DNA of 64,000 nt, from the NCBI RefSeq assembly GCF_900129345.1, contig NZ_FQVK01000007.1:91993-155992 (forward strand), read 5' to 3'. This DNA is from Ruegeria intermedia (GTDB lineage: Bacteria > Pseudomonadota > Alphaproteobacteria > Rhodobacterales > Rhodobacteraceae). A model generated the notes under the pieces. The model saw nothing but the letters and a program-made list of their open reading frames with translations, did no database searches and was not told where the DNA came from. Positions within the stretch are counted from its first letter, which is position 1; each line of letters begins with the position of its first letter. A program made the position numbers and the translations under genes. Below are positions 56,003 to 64,000 of this stretch, piece by piece.

Positions 56003-58015
56003 TTACGCTGCTTCGTTGCTGAGGTTCTTGAGGATGTCGCCCAGGATTTCATCGCGGGACTTTTTCGGCTCGATTCCGGCCAGCAGGGCGGCGTTGGGGT
56101 TGTCGCCCTTGGTCGCGGACTGCGAGATGCTCAGCAGGGTTTCCTTCTGCTCGCGCATGAAATCGGTCAGCGTCGCCCGGACGTTTTCCAGAACCGCGGC
56201 GATCTGGGTCTCTTCCAGGTCCTTGGTGATCGAGTTCGCCTCGGACGCGATCAGGCGGGTATAGTCGGCGGCGTAGGCCTCGAACCCCTTGCGCCGTTGC
56301 CACCACCTGCGCCACCAGGTGCTTTGCAGGTCCAGCGCGATGGTGCGCCCGATGCCCAATGGCGGCGGCACGCGGGGCACGATCGGGGCCTCGATGTTGA
56401 ATTCGCCCAGATGGTTGCCCAGAATCTTGTGGTACAGCGCCTCGACATCGGCGGCAGCGGCGGAATACAGCGCCCCGGCCTCTTTGCGCATCGACCGGGC
56501 AAAGCTGAAATAGGCCGCCTTCTGCAGGGTGCGCAGGCCGGCCGGGTCATATTGCCAGGTGCCCTGCTCGCCGTTCTGTTCCAGGTGGGCGATCAGCGAA
56601 TCCGTTGCACGTTTGACGAAATTCGCCTCGGCCGAGGCCAGCCGTTCCAGCACCTTGTCGCGCAGTTTCGTGGTCAGCTCGGCGGCCTTTTGGTCATAGT
56701 CCTCGCTCAGCTTGGCGATCGCCTCTTCCGGCGCGACGCCATCCAGGTCGCGCGCCAGCCCGTCACTGTCCGACAGGGATTTGGCCACCGAAGTCGCCCG
56801 GATCTGGCTGGCGATGTTGCGCGCGCGGTGGCGCACCCGGTCGAGCAGGCGCTGGCCCGCGCCTTCGGCGATGCGTTCGTTCATGGCCAGCAGCAGATCG
56901 GGCAGCCCGGACAGTGCCCAGATCTTGTCCAGCGAGGCCGCCTGATCGCCAAAGCCTGCGGCCAGATAGAACGTGTTCAGCGCCCGGCGCGAATCCTCGG
57001 TCAGAATTTCGGGATTGCCGGTCAGGGCGGCCTCGGCCCACAGGGCGCTGCCGAACACGACGCTGGTGTTGGTGTCGATGCCGTTCTGTTTCAGCGTGTC
57101 CAGAATCCGGTCGCGGATTTCGGGCACCTGGCTGACCGGGTCGGTCAGCTCGTCGATGCGGTTGACGAACAGGATGATCTGGCGATTTTCGAACTGGGCG
57201 ATGATCCGCATCAAGGCCATGTCCATCGTCGTCAGCGCCTGGCTGGCCGCCAGAACCACGACGCAGACTTCGGACCCGCGCAGGCTGCGCAGGGTGATCT
57301 GCTCGCGCACCATGAAGGTATCGTTCACGCCCGGCGTGTCGCACAGTTTCAGCGCGATCGGGTATTGTGGAATGTCCATGTACAGTTCCGCCGATTTCGT
57401 CACGTCGGCAAAGCGGCCGGTCTTGGGGTCGATGTCCGGGTCATCCTCGTCGCCCAGGCAGACATAGCGCTGGACCAGTTCCGCGTCGAAATAGTCGTAC
57501 TGGTGGCTCTGGCCCAGGATCAGGTCGAAATGCTTGCCCAGCCGCTCTTCGGACTTGGCCTTCATTTGGGCGATCTGACGGCGGATGTCCTCGATCTCGT
57601 CATCGGCGCCGGCGCGGTTGGCCAGTTCGCCCAGACGGCCGCCACCCACCATCAGATTGTCCCATTCTTCCTGCTCGAAGAAGGTGAATTTCGATTTGTA
57701 GTCGCCCGGCGCGCGGGTGTTGATGTTCAGCGTCGTCACCACCGAGGTCCACGGGTTCACGTCCGACGGCAGCAGGTTCGGGCGACCCGCCAGGATGTTC
57801 ACGATCGAGGATTTCCCGGCCTTGACCTGCCCCACGAACGTGACGCTGGCGGTAAAGTTTTCAAGCCGGGTGCGAAGCGTGGACAGGCGCGCGGTCGAGC
57901 GCGCATCGGCCACCTCTGTCAGCTGGTCGATCTGGGTCGTCAGCGCGGACATGGCCTCGGTCATCGGTGCCAGTGCCTCGTTTCCTACGGACAGAAGGTG
58001 GTCGTTTCGGGCCAT
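56003..58015 (-). CDS. Dynamin-family GTPase, type A (670 aa)
   Basis: A dynamin-like GTPase. G1 is GQVKAGKSS (62-70), the switch region reads LPSDVNPWTSVVT (about 82-94), G3 is DTPGVND (226-232) and G4 is NRID (285-288). The stalk is helical. A Trp/Arg-rich segment WWRRWWQRRKG (567-577) lies 104 residues from the C-terminus, a plausible membrane-inserting paddle. Its stop is 4 bp before B. It clearly shares ancestry with A' (50821-52863), including the switch region and the position of the Trp segment. Confidence 0.88.
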   Translation of the reverse strand: MARNDHLLSVGNEALAPMTEAMSALTTQIDQLTEVADARSTARLSTLRTRLENFTASVTFVGQVKAGKSSIVNILAGRPNLLPSDVNPWTSVVTTLNINTRAPGDYKSKFTFFEQEEWDNLMVGGGRLGELANRAGADDEIEDIRRQIAQMKAKSEERLGKHFDLILGQSHQYDYFDAELVQRYVCLGDEDDPDIDPKTGRFADVTKSAELYMDIPQYPIALKLCDTPGVNDTFMVREQITLRSLRGSEVCVVVLAASQALTTMDMALMRIIAQFENRQIILFVNRIDELTDPVSQVPEIRDRILDTLKQNGIDTNTSVVFGSALWAEAALTGNPEILTEDSRRALNTFYLAAGFGDQAASLDKIWALSGLPDLLLAMNERIAEGAGQRLLDRVRHRARNIASQIRATSVAKSLSDSDGLARDLDGVAPEEAIAKLSEDYDQKAAELTTKLRDKVLERLASAEANFVKRATDSLIAHLEQNGEQGTWQYDPAGLRTLQKAAYFSFARSMRKEAGALYSAAAADVEALYHKILGNHLGEFNIEAPIVPRVPPPLGIGRTIALDLQSTWWRRWWQRRKGFEAYAADYTRLIASEANSITKDLEETQIAAVLENVRATLTDFMREQKETLLSISQSATKGDNPNAALLAGIEPKKSRDEILGDILKNLSNEAA

Positions 58016-58016
58016 T

Positions 58017-58421
58017 TCAGCCTCCGGTTCCTGTTGCGGCGATGTCGGGTTGCGGACGGGCGGCCACCGATTCGCCGAAATTGTCGATGCGGGCGATGAT
58101 TTCCAGCGCGTTACCGAGAATGTCTGCCTCGGTGCTGGGTGAGACGGACTTCAGGCTTTCGGAATCCGCCAGAATCTCGATGGACCTGAAGCGGTTCCCG
58201 TTCTCCAGCCGCGCGACGCGGCGGCCGCTCGGAAACCCGCGTGCGCCTTCGGTGGGAAGCGGCATGCGCGCGTTGGCCAGCAGATATTCGTCGCCCGTCT
58301 GCGTCTGCAGGGCGATGCCGAATCCGGTGTTCGGAAAGCGCCGGTTCAGAGTTCTGAGTTCGCCGGCAAAATTCTCTCGGGCAAGAAAGACGGTGTCTTC
58401 CTCGGTGGCGTATGAGCTCAT
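58017..58421 (-). CDS. Hypothetical small protein at the head of the array (134 aa)
   Basis: The shorter ATG at 58421 (MSSYATEEDTVFLA) is preferred; the longer frame to 58613 is unlikely. No family is recognised. The body resembles a small alpha/beta domain (FAGELRTLNRRFPNTGFGIALQ, in two parts), followed by a low-complexity Ala/Thr tail. It has no signal or membrane segment. It lies 1 bp from the start of A, so it is almost certainly co-translated with the first dynamin gene. Its size is almost the same as the roadblock-like gene (133 aa), but similarity is weak. Confidence 0.6.
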   Translation of the reverse strand: MSSYATEEDTVFLARENFAGELRTLNRRFPNTGFGIALQTQTGDEYLLANARMPLPTEGARGFPSGRRVARLENGNRFRSIEILADSESLKSVSPSTEADILGNALEIIARIDNFGESVAARPQPDIAATGTGG

Positions 58422-59038
58422 GTGTTTGGTCACGGCTGAGACCCTTGTTCTGGAGTTGCGAGACACACTGGTAAATTGCCGGGCGGCGAAAAGACTCATT
58501 AACTCCTTGCTGAACAGAATTACCTTCAAGGCGGTCTTTGTTGGGCGCGATTGCGTTATTTTGACGCCTGAAATGTGGCGCAAATGTGGGTGGACTCTGG
58601 TAAGGTGTTGCAACTTAAAGAAGAAATGAGAAATTGGCCGCGGCGCCCCGGACCGACTGCGTCGGATCCTGGCCAGACGGTCCGAGCGGGAACGCGCGCA
58701 AGGTCCGGTAGAAAGCTAAGATTCAGAGAAATCTCGGACTTTTGGATTCGTCCGGAAGGCCTTCGCCGACCTGGCAATGGTTGCCCCCGCGTCGGCCCAG
58801 GTGCGGGCAAAGCGTCGGCCGGCGAGAGCGCCTGACATGACACCCAGTTGCGGCACAACGTATGGAGGTTCGTGCGACACGGTCACGATCCCGCGTACCT
58901 TGGCCAAAACCGGACCCTGCCCACCGCGCAGGCATCCCGGCTTCGGCCCCGGCGCGGTGCGATGCGGAAAATTCCCTCTCGCACTTGCCGGGAAGCTTTG
59001 TTATCAGCCCAACAGCCCTGCACGGCAGGTGCTGGCAT
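58422..59038. other. 617-bp non-coding region between the array and tRNA-Leu
   Basis: This stretch probably holds the promoter(s) of the GTPase array (minus strand) and of the tRNA (plus strand). There are possible short frames, but none has a ribosome site with plausible codon use. The part from 58422 to about 58620 is relatively AT-rich (TTATTTTGACG around 58555, TTAACTCCTTGC around 58499). I see no repeat, riboswitch or insertion sequence. Confidence 0.5.
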
Positions 59039-59123
59039 GCGGGTGTGGCGAAATTGGTAGACGCACCAGATTTAGGTTCTGGCGCCGCAAGGCGTGGGGG
59101 TTCAAGTCCCTCCACCCGCACCA
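59039..59123 (+). tRNA. tRNA-Leu (anticodon UAG)
   Basis: The 85-nt gene has acceptor arms GCGGGTG (59039-59045) and CACCCGC (59113-59119), discriminator A and encoded CCA. The anticodon loop reads TTTAGGT between CCAGA and TCTGG, giving anticodon TAG (codon CUA). The long variable arm typical of tRNA-Leu (GCGCCGCAAGGCGT) and the T-loop TTCAAGT are present. It reads CUN-type leucine codons. No integrase lies nearby, so there is no sign that it is an attachment site. Confidence 0.95.
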
Positions 59124-59166
59124 CATTGGTTCCTCCGAGATCAAGGAGACCCTTCGTGGAGCGGTT

Positions 59167-59769
59167 TCATTCCAGCGAAACCCACAGCACACGCGCGTTT
59201 TCCGCGCTGGTCGAGATGCAGCCGTGGCCCATGCTGCTGTCGTAGTACAGCGAATCTCCTGCTTTCATGGGCAACGGGCGGTAGTGCTCGGAAATGAAGG
59301 TCAACTCGCCGCTGAGGACATACATGAACTCCTCGCCCGAATGCCGGATCCAGGTTTCGAACTCCGAGATGTCGCGCGCCTTGATTTCTGAGATATAGGG
59401 CAGCATCCGCTTGCTGGTGAGGTCCGTGCACAGCAGTTCATGCAGATAGGTCGGCGTGTCCTTGGGCTCGCCCCGTCCCTTGGGCGTATAGTCGCGACGC
59501 CCTGATATTCCGCTCTGGCCGGATTGCAGAAAAAGGTTCGGCGTGTGCATGTCCAGCGCCTGGGTCAGACGTCGGATGATGTCGAAACTGGGGCGGGTCA
59601 GATTGTTTTCGATCTTCGACAGGGTCGAGCGACCGATCCCGGCGGCCCGGCCGGCCTCTTCCAGCGTCCAGCCCTTCGCTTGCCGGGCCTCGCGGATGCT
59701 TTGTCCCAGCGCCGCGCCGTCATCCGCGATCTCGGGGGTGGTGATCTTTTTCCGCGTGTCTTCCCGCAT
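59167..59769 (-). CDS. XRE-family HTH plus cupin transcriptional regulator
   Basis: A 200-residue regulator. The N-terminal HTH spans about 20-75 (LGQSIREARQAKGWTLEEAG and IGRSTLSKIENNLTRPS). The C-terminal cupin spans about 120-200 (HSGEEFMYVLSGELTFISEH and the last strands ENARVLWVSLE) and would bind a small ligand. Such proteins control amino acid or polyamine use; it is divergent from the lpd-agcS-gcvT operon and therefore its likely regulator. A near-perfect palindrome (59857-59876) is in the shared gap. Confidence 0.85.
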   Translation of the reverse strand: MREDTRKKITTPEIADDGAALGQSIREARQAKGWTLEEAGRAAGIGRSTLSKIENNLTRPSFDIIRRLTQALDMHTPNLFLQSGQSGISGRRDYTPKGRGEPKDTPTYLHELLCTDLTSKRMLPYISEIKARDISEFETWIRHSGEEFMYVLSGELTFISEHYRPLPMKAGDSLYYDSSMGHGCISTSAENARVLWVSLE

Positions 59770-59856
59770 TTGGCTCCCTCCCTTTCCGAAAAGATAACAG
59801 ATTGTTTATCTGGGAGAATAAGCTTGTATATGAAAAATTGTTGCCTAGAGGAAAAA

Positions 59857-59876
59857 CTGTATCCTATAGGAAACAG
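59857..59876. promoter_or_regulatory. Palindromic operator between the XRE-cupin regulator and lpd
   Basis: CTGTATCCTATAGGAAACAG pairs 9 of 10 positions with its reverse complement. A related half-copy, CCTAGAGGAAA, occurs at 59844-59854, 19 bp away. AGATAA/TTATCT (inverted, near 59793-59812) is a second palindrome nearer to the regulator. The divergent gap is 293 bp. Binding by the XRE-cupin protein is inferred. Confidence 0.6.
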
Positions 59877-60062
59877 AGTTTCGCACAGAGGATTCGGGCC
59901 GAGGAGGAGCCGGTATTCATGACAGCGCGTCCGCAAGAAGATCCTGCCATTGCCGTGTCGTCGCGCTGCGATGAGGTGGCCGGGCCGAGCGATCGCAGCC
60001 GTACCTGCCGGCCTTCCGTTCCGTACGGTGAACGGTCCACCCAATCTGCTGAGAGTTGATCC

Positions 60063-61445
60063 ATGAACACTTATGACCTGATCGTCATCGGCGGCGGCCC
60101 GGGTGGCTATGTCGCAGCCATCCGCGCAGCCCAGCTGGGCTTGAAAGTGGCCTGTGTCGAGGGCCGCGGCGCCCTGGGCGGGACCTGTCTGAATGTGGGG
60201 TGCATACCCTCCAAAGCGTTGCTGACCTCCTCGGCCAGATATGCCGAGCTTGCACATCTCTCCTCCCATGGCATTGCGGTCGAGGGGGCCAGCATCGACG
60301 TCCGTGCGATGATGGAGCGCAAGGACAAGATCGTCGGTGATCTGACCAAGGGCATTGCGTTTCTGTTCAAGAAGAACGGCGTCGATCTGATCGAAGGTTG
60401 GGCCAGCATCCCGGCGGCCGGGCAGGTCAAGGCCGGGGATGTGCTGTACCAGGCACAGAACATTCTGATCGCCACCGGCTCCGAGCCTAGCACGCTGAGC
60501 GGGATCGAGATCGACGAGACCGACGTCCTGAGTTCGACCGGCGCCTTGGCGCTGGAGCGCGTGCCCGAACACCTGGTGGTCGTGGGCGCAGGTGTGATCG
60601 GATTGGAGCTGGGTCAGGTCTGGGCCCGCCTCGGCGCCAGGGTCACGGTGGTCGAGTATCTCGACCGTGTGCTGCCGGGCATCGACGCCGAGATCGCGAA
60701 ACTGGCACAACGTGCCTTGGCCAAGCGCGGTCTCAAGTTTCAGCTGGGTCGGGCCTTGAAGAGCATCGACAGGGCCGGGACCGGGCTGACGCTGACACTG
60801 GATCGGGTCGGCAAGGACAAGGAAGAGGTGATCGAGGCAGACAAGGTGCTGGTCGCCATCGGACGCCGCCCGGTGACGCGCGGGTTGGGGGTGGAAGATT
60901 TGGGGATGGCCCTCGACCCGCGTGGCTTCATCGAAGTCGACAGCACATTCCAGACGTCGGTGCCCGGCATCTATGCCATCGGCGACTGCGTTCCCGGCCC
61001 GATGCTGGCCCACAAGGCCGAAGAGGACGGCGTCGCCTGTGTCGAGATGCTGGCCGGCGAAGTCGGTCATGTCGACTACAACACTGTTCCGGGGGTGGTC
61101 TACACGGATCCCGAAGTGGCCTCGGTTGGCCGGACCGAAGAAGAGCTGAAAGACGCCGGCGTCGAATACGTCGTGGGCAAGTTTGCCTTCATGGCCAATT
61201 CCCGCGCCCGGTCCACGGGTGAAACCGACGGTGCCGTCAAGGTGCTGGCCGACCCTGACGGCAATATTCTGGGCGCCCATATCTGCGGAGCCCATGCCGG
61301 TGATCTGATCGCCGAACTGGTGCTGGCGATGTCCACCGGCGCGACAGTGGCGCATGTCGCGGCCACCTGCCATGCGCATCCGGCCATGGGCGAGGCGGTC
61401 AAGGAGGCCTGCCTCGACGCCATGGGCCGGGCGATCCACGCGTGA
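60063..61445 (+). CDS. lpd: Dihydrolipoyl dehydrogenase (E3 / L protein)
   Basis: A 460-residue FAD disulfide oxidoreductase. It has the FAD motif [12 protein letters not shown], the redox-active disulfide [13 protein letters not shown] (about 40-52), the NAD motif [12 protein letters not shown] and the C-terminal His-Glu base pair in [14 protein letters not shown]. It reoxidises the lipoyl groups of glycine cleavage or 2-oxo acid complexes. The adjoining agcS and gcvT genes indicate the L protein of a glycine cleavage system. It is followed 13 bp later by the disrupted lipA. Confidence 0.93.
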   Translation: MNTYDLIVIGGGPGGYVAAIRAAQLGLKVACVEGRGALGGTCLNVGCIPSKALLTSSARYAELAHLSSHGIAVEGASIDVRAMMERKDKIVGDLTKGIAFLFKKNGVDLIEGWASIPAAGQVKAGDVLYQAQNILIATGSEPSTLSGIEIDETDVLSSTGALALERVPEHLVVVGAGVIGLELGQVWARLGARVTVVEYLDRVLPGIDAEIAKLAQRALAKRGLKFQLGRALKSIDRAGTGLTLTLDRVGKDKEEVIEADKVLVAIGRRPVTRGLGVEDLGMALDPRGFIEVDSTFQTSVPGIYAIGDCVPGPMLAHKAEEDGVACVEMLAGEVGHVDYNTVPGVVYTDPEVASVGRTEEELKDAGVEYVVGKFAFMANSRARSTGETDGAVKVLADPDGNILGAHICGAHAGDLIAELVLAMSTGATVAHVAATCHAHPAMGEAVKEACLDAMGRAIHA

Positions 61446-61458
61446 CCGGGGGCGCCAG

Positions 61459-62368
61459 ATGACCATCCAGCTTCGCCCCCGCCATCCCGAAAAGGCCAAC
61501 AAGGCCGACAGCGAGATCCCGCGCAAGCCGAAATGGATCCGCCGGAAAAAAGTGGAAAGCGCCGAGCACTACGAAACCCGGCGCCTGATGCGCGACCACA
61601 ACCTGGCCACCGTCTGCGAAGAAGCGGCCTGCCCGAATATCGGGGAATGCTGGTCCAGGCGCCACGCCACCATGATGATCATGGGCGACCATCGGGCGCC
61701 CCGACGCGCTGGACCCGTTCGAGCCGGGCCGCGTGGCGGCGGCGGTGCGCAAGCTCGGCCTGCGCCACGTCGTCATCACCTCGGTCGATCGCGACGATCT
61801 GGCCGATGGCGGCGCCGAACACATCGCCCAGACCATCCGAGCCGTGCGGCACCAGAACCCCGGCACGACGGTCGAAGTCCTGACCCCCGACTTTCTGGGC
61901 AAGCGGGGTGCGGCCGATGCGGTGTTCGCAGCCGCCCCCGACGTGTTCAACCACAACCTCGAGACGGTTCCGCATCTGTATCCGACGGTTCGGCCCGGCG
62001 CACGCTACTATGCCTCGCTGCGCCTGCTGGATGACGCCAAGCGCTCCAATCCGCAGATGTTCACCAAGTCCGGATTGATGGTCGGGTTGGGGGAAACGCT
62101 GGACGACATTCGCCAGGTGATGGATGATCTGCGTGCGGCCGACGTCGATTTCCTGACGGTCGGACAGTATCTGCAGCCCACCCCGAAACACCATCCGATC
62201 GACCGGTTCTGGGCGCCCGAGGAGTTCGCCCAGCTGGAACGGATCGCCCGCGCAAAAGGCTTTCTGCACGTGTCCGCCACGCCGCTGACGCGGTCATCAT
62301 TCCATGCGGACGAAGATTTTGCCGCCCTCAGGCAGGCCCGCCAGCGGGCTGTCGCCGACAGGGTGTAA
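61459..62368 (+). pseudogene. lipA: Disrupted lipoyl synthase (lipA), radical-SAM cysteine motif missing
   Basis: The N-terminal 77 residues are LipA-like in frame 1 ([20 protein letters not shown], with the auxiliary-cluster motif [14 protein letters not shown]4CX5C). At about 61690 the frame changes; the C-terminal part continues in frame 2 ([20 protein letters not shown] and so on to [10 protein letters not shown]). Between MGD and GRPD the expected TCTRACAFCNVAT, i.e. the radical-SAM CX3CX2C motif, is absent, consistent with loss of about 35 bp plus a frameshift. Neither part can work alone. A functional copy must lie elsewhere if the organism makes lipoate. A sequencing or assembly error at a GC-rich hairpin is the alternative. 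Confidence 0.75.
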
Positions 62369-62394
62369 CCCAACGCAAAATAGGGAGGAAATCC

Positions 62395-63768
62395 ATGGAA
62401 GCGTTGAATTCAATCGTGGGGGCCGTGAATGGCATCGTGTGGGGACCGGCGATGCTAGTTCTCATTCTGGGTGTCGGCTTCTTTCTGCAGGTCGGGCTGA
62501 AATTCATGCCGATCCTGCGTATCGGCACGGGCTTCAGCCTGCTGTTCAAGGGCCGCGAAGGCCAGGGCGAGGGCCAGATCAGCCCGTTCAACGCTTTGAT
62601 GACGTCGCTGTCGGCGACCATCGGCACGGGCAACATCGCCGGTGTGGCGACCGCCGTCTTTCTTGGTGGCCCGGGTGCGCTGTTCTGGATGTGGATGACC
62701 GCGCTGGTGGGCATGGCCACCAAGTATGCCGAAGCCGTGTGCTCGGTGAAATACCGCGAGCGGGATGAACTGGGCAACTACGTGGGCGGCCCGATGTACT
62801 ACATCAAGAACGGCCTGGGCGCGAAATGGGCCTGGCTGGGCGTCGCCTTTGCCGTGTTTGGCGCAATAGCCGCCTTCGGAATCGGCAACGGCGTGCAGGC
62901 CAACGGTGTGGCTCAGGTTCTCGAGACCAATTTCGGCCTGAACACCTCGATCACCGGCGTCATCCTGATGGTGCTTACGGCGGCCGTCATCCTGGGTGGC
63001 ATCACCCGCATCGGCGCCGTTGCGGGCAAGCTGGTGCCCTTCATGGCCGTGGCTTATGTACTTGCCGGCCTGCTGGTTCTGCTGATCAACGCGGGCAATC
63101 TCGGCCATGCGCTGTCGCTGGTCTTTACCCACGCCTTCACGCCATCGGCGGCCGAGGGAGGTTTTGCCGGTGCCGCCGTCTGGGCCGCGATCCGCTTCGG
63201 CGTGGCGCGCGGCGTGTTCTCGAACGAGGCCGGCCTGGGTTCTGCTCCGATCGCCCACGCGGCGGCCGAGACCAAGGGGCCCGTCAACCAGGGCCTGATC
63301 GCGATGCTGGGCACGTTCATCGACACGATCATCGTGTGCTCGATCACCGGTCTGGCGATCATCGCATCGGGCGCCTGGACCTCGGGTGAATCCGGCGCGA
63401 CGCTGACGTCGCTGGCCTTCGAAACCACTCTGCCGGGCATCGGCGGGTATCTGATCGCGATCGCACTGTCGATCTTCGCCTTTACCACCATCCTGGGGTG
63501 GTCGTTCTACGGCGAAAAATGCGTCGAGTTCCTGCTGGGCGTGAAGTCGCTGATGCCCTACCGGGTTCTGTGGATCGTGATGATCTATTTCGGCGCGACT
63601 GCCGATCTGGGTTTCATCTGGCTGCTGGCCGATACCCTGAACGCGATGATGGCGATTCCGAACCTGATCGCCCTGGCCCTGCTGAGCCCGATCGTCTTCA
63701 AGCTGACGAAGGAGTTCTTCGCCACGGGGGGCAAGTCCGAAGAGCCGGAGAGCGCTCCTGCCGAGTGA
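62395..63768 (+). CDS. Sodium:alanine/glycine symporter (AGCS family)
   Basis: A 457-residue inner-membrane transporter with 10-11 hydrophobic segments. It shows the AGCS motifs [20 protein letters not shown] (about 61-80) and [17 protein letters not shown] (about 277-293), and the [14 protein letters not shown] segment. It imports alanine or glycine with Na+. It lies between lipA' and gcvT, so glycine is the probable substrate and the uptake feeds the glycine cleavage system. Confidence 0.9.
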   Translation: MEALNSIVGAVNGIVWGPAMLVLILGVGFFLQVGLKFMPILRIGTGFSLLFKGREGQGEGQISPFNALMTSLSATIGTGNIAGVATAVFLGGPGALFWMWMTALVGMATKYAEAVCSVKYRERDELGNYVGGPMYYIKNGLGAKWAWLGVAFAVFGAIAAFGIGNGVQANGVAQVLETNFGLNTSITGVILMVLTAAVILGGITRIGAVAGKLVPFMAVAYVLAGLLVLLINAGNLGHALSLVFTHAFTPSAAEGGFAGAAVWAAIRFGVARGVFSNEAGLGSAPIAHAAAETKGPVNQGLIAMLGTFIDTIIVCSITGLAIIASGAWTSGESGATLTSLAFETTLPGIGGYLIAIALSIFAFTTILGWSFYGEKCVEFLLGVKSLMPYRVLWIVMIYFGATADLGFIWLLADTLNAMMAIPNLIALALLSPIVFKLTKEFFATGGKSEEPESAPAE

Positions 63769-63890
63769 CCTCGGCCAATGCGAATGACGGGGGCCGACCG
63801 GCCCTCGTTGCGAAATCACAATCGAACCTCACCCGTACGACATTCGGGCGCCGGGTTCAGATAGGTCGCCATGACGGAAAGGCAGAAACG

Positions 63891-64000
63891 ATGACCCAAT
63901 CGAAACGCACGCCGCTGCATGCACTTCATGTTGAATTGGGTGGCAAGCTGGTTGATTTTGCGGGCTGGGAGATGCCCGTTCAGTATCCTTTGGGGATCAT
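63891..64000 (+). CDS. gcvT: GcvT, aminomethyltransferase (T protein) of the glycine cleavage system, 5' end
   Basis: The first 36 residues ([20 protein letters not shown] and so on to MPVQYPLGI) match GcvT, with the [10 protein letters not shown] element at the usual position. The gene runs off the window. The start ATG follows GGAAAGGC 10 bases upstream. It completes the lpd-agcS-gcvT cluster, so the glycine cleavage genes probably continue to the right. Confidence 0.88.
   Translation, partial: MTQSKRTPLHALHVELGGKLVDFAGWEMPVQYPLGI

Noticed and set aside
42589..58421. Type VI secretion locus
   Set aside because: Only the kinase/FHA/phosphatase triad is reminiscent of it; no TssB, TssC, Hcp, VgrG, TssM or ClpV-type gene occurs in the window.
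58575..58835. Short open frame in the gap upstream of tRNA-Leu
   Set aside because: No ribosome site, atypical composition for a gene here, no recognisable domain; overlapping frames occur on both strands.
59039..59123. tRNA-Leu as integration site of a mobile element
   Set aside because: No integrase or duplicated 3' tRNA end was seen nearby; the flanking genes look native.
61354..62034. Intact fused protein covering the lipA N-terminus
   Set aside because: Only the first 77 LipA residues are in this frame; the rest is out-of-frame translation of the lipA 3' part, so it is a pseudogene, not a novel protein.
63769..63890. Glycine riboswitch before gcvT
   Set aside because: The gap is only 122 bp and does not show the paired aptamer architecture; no similar element precedes agcS or lpd.

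Overview
The window is GC-rich, densely coded DNA from an alphaproteobacterium, most likely a marine roseobacter-type member of the Rhodobacteraceae. Supporting this are a Rhodobacter-style sorbitol/mannitol (smo/mtlK) operon, a Paracoccus/roseobacter-style sox operon with soxSR divergent from soxVWXYZABCDEF, a monomeric isocitrate dehydrogenase, and a plasmid-type Rep_3/ParAB replication module of the kind common in this group. The assignment is inferred from gene content; no marker gene was compared.

Layout. (1) 0-7.2 kb: end of a LacI-type regulator, then an operator region with two CGCGCG cores, then a polyol ABC transporter (smoEFGK), sorbitol dehydrogenase (smoS) and mannitol 2-dehydrogenase (mtlK). 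(2) 7.3-16.1 kb: poorly characterised accessory genes: a peptidoglycan-binding-domain protein, an exported protein of unknown function, a PAP2/vanadium-haloperoxidase-type protein with a long Gly-Leu repeat, a class III cyclase-domain/TPR protein and a 914-residue protein with an HEFGH zinc motif. (3) 16.4-32.8 kb: sulfur oxidation: two metallo-beta-lactamase-fold proteins (one SoxH), a Crp/Fnr regulator, a YeeE/YedE transporter, a DUF302-like protein, soxFEDCBAZYXWV on the minus strand, and soxS-soxR plus a second YeeE/YedE transporter (soxT) on the plus strand. (4) 33.0-37.4 kb: a complete plasmid-style replicon core: parB, parA, an AT-rich zone, 22-bp iterons, a DnaA box, an inverted-repeat operator and a Rep_3 initiator, with four copies of the palindrome GTTTCG-N3-CGAAAC. 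(5) 37.4-42.2 kb: tex and icd, normally chromosomal housekeeping genes. (6) 42.5-58.4 kb: a one-strand array of twelve genes: two LysM/solute-binding proteins, a PP2C phosphatase, an FHA protein, a membrane Ser/Thr kinase, four dynamin-type or related GTPases arranged as two A-B pairs, a possible roadblock-like protein and two unknowns. (7) 59.0-64.0 kb: tRNA-Leu(UAG), an XRE-cupin regulator, and a glycine-use operon (lpd, a disrupted lipA, a Na+/alanine-glycine symporter, start of gcvT).

The strongest candidate for an undescribed system is region 6. A kinase/FHA/phosphatase triad resembling the T6SS phosphorylation switch lies next to two pairs of dynamin-like GTPases and two periplasmic sensor-like proteins, with no secretion structural gene in the window. 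I infer a phospho-controlled, membrane-remodelling or envelope-response system; its function is not known from the sequence. The second main result is the replicon core beside icd, tex and a tRNA gene, which points to a chromid, an integrated plasmid or an assembly join. The third is the loss of the radical-SAM cysteine motif, with a frameshift, in lipA.
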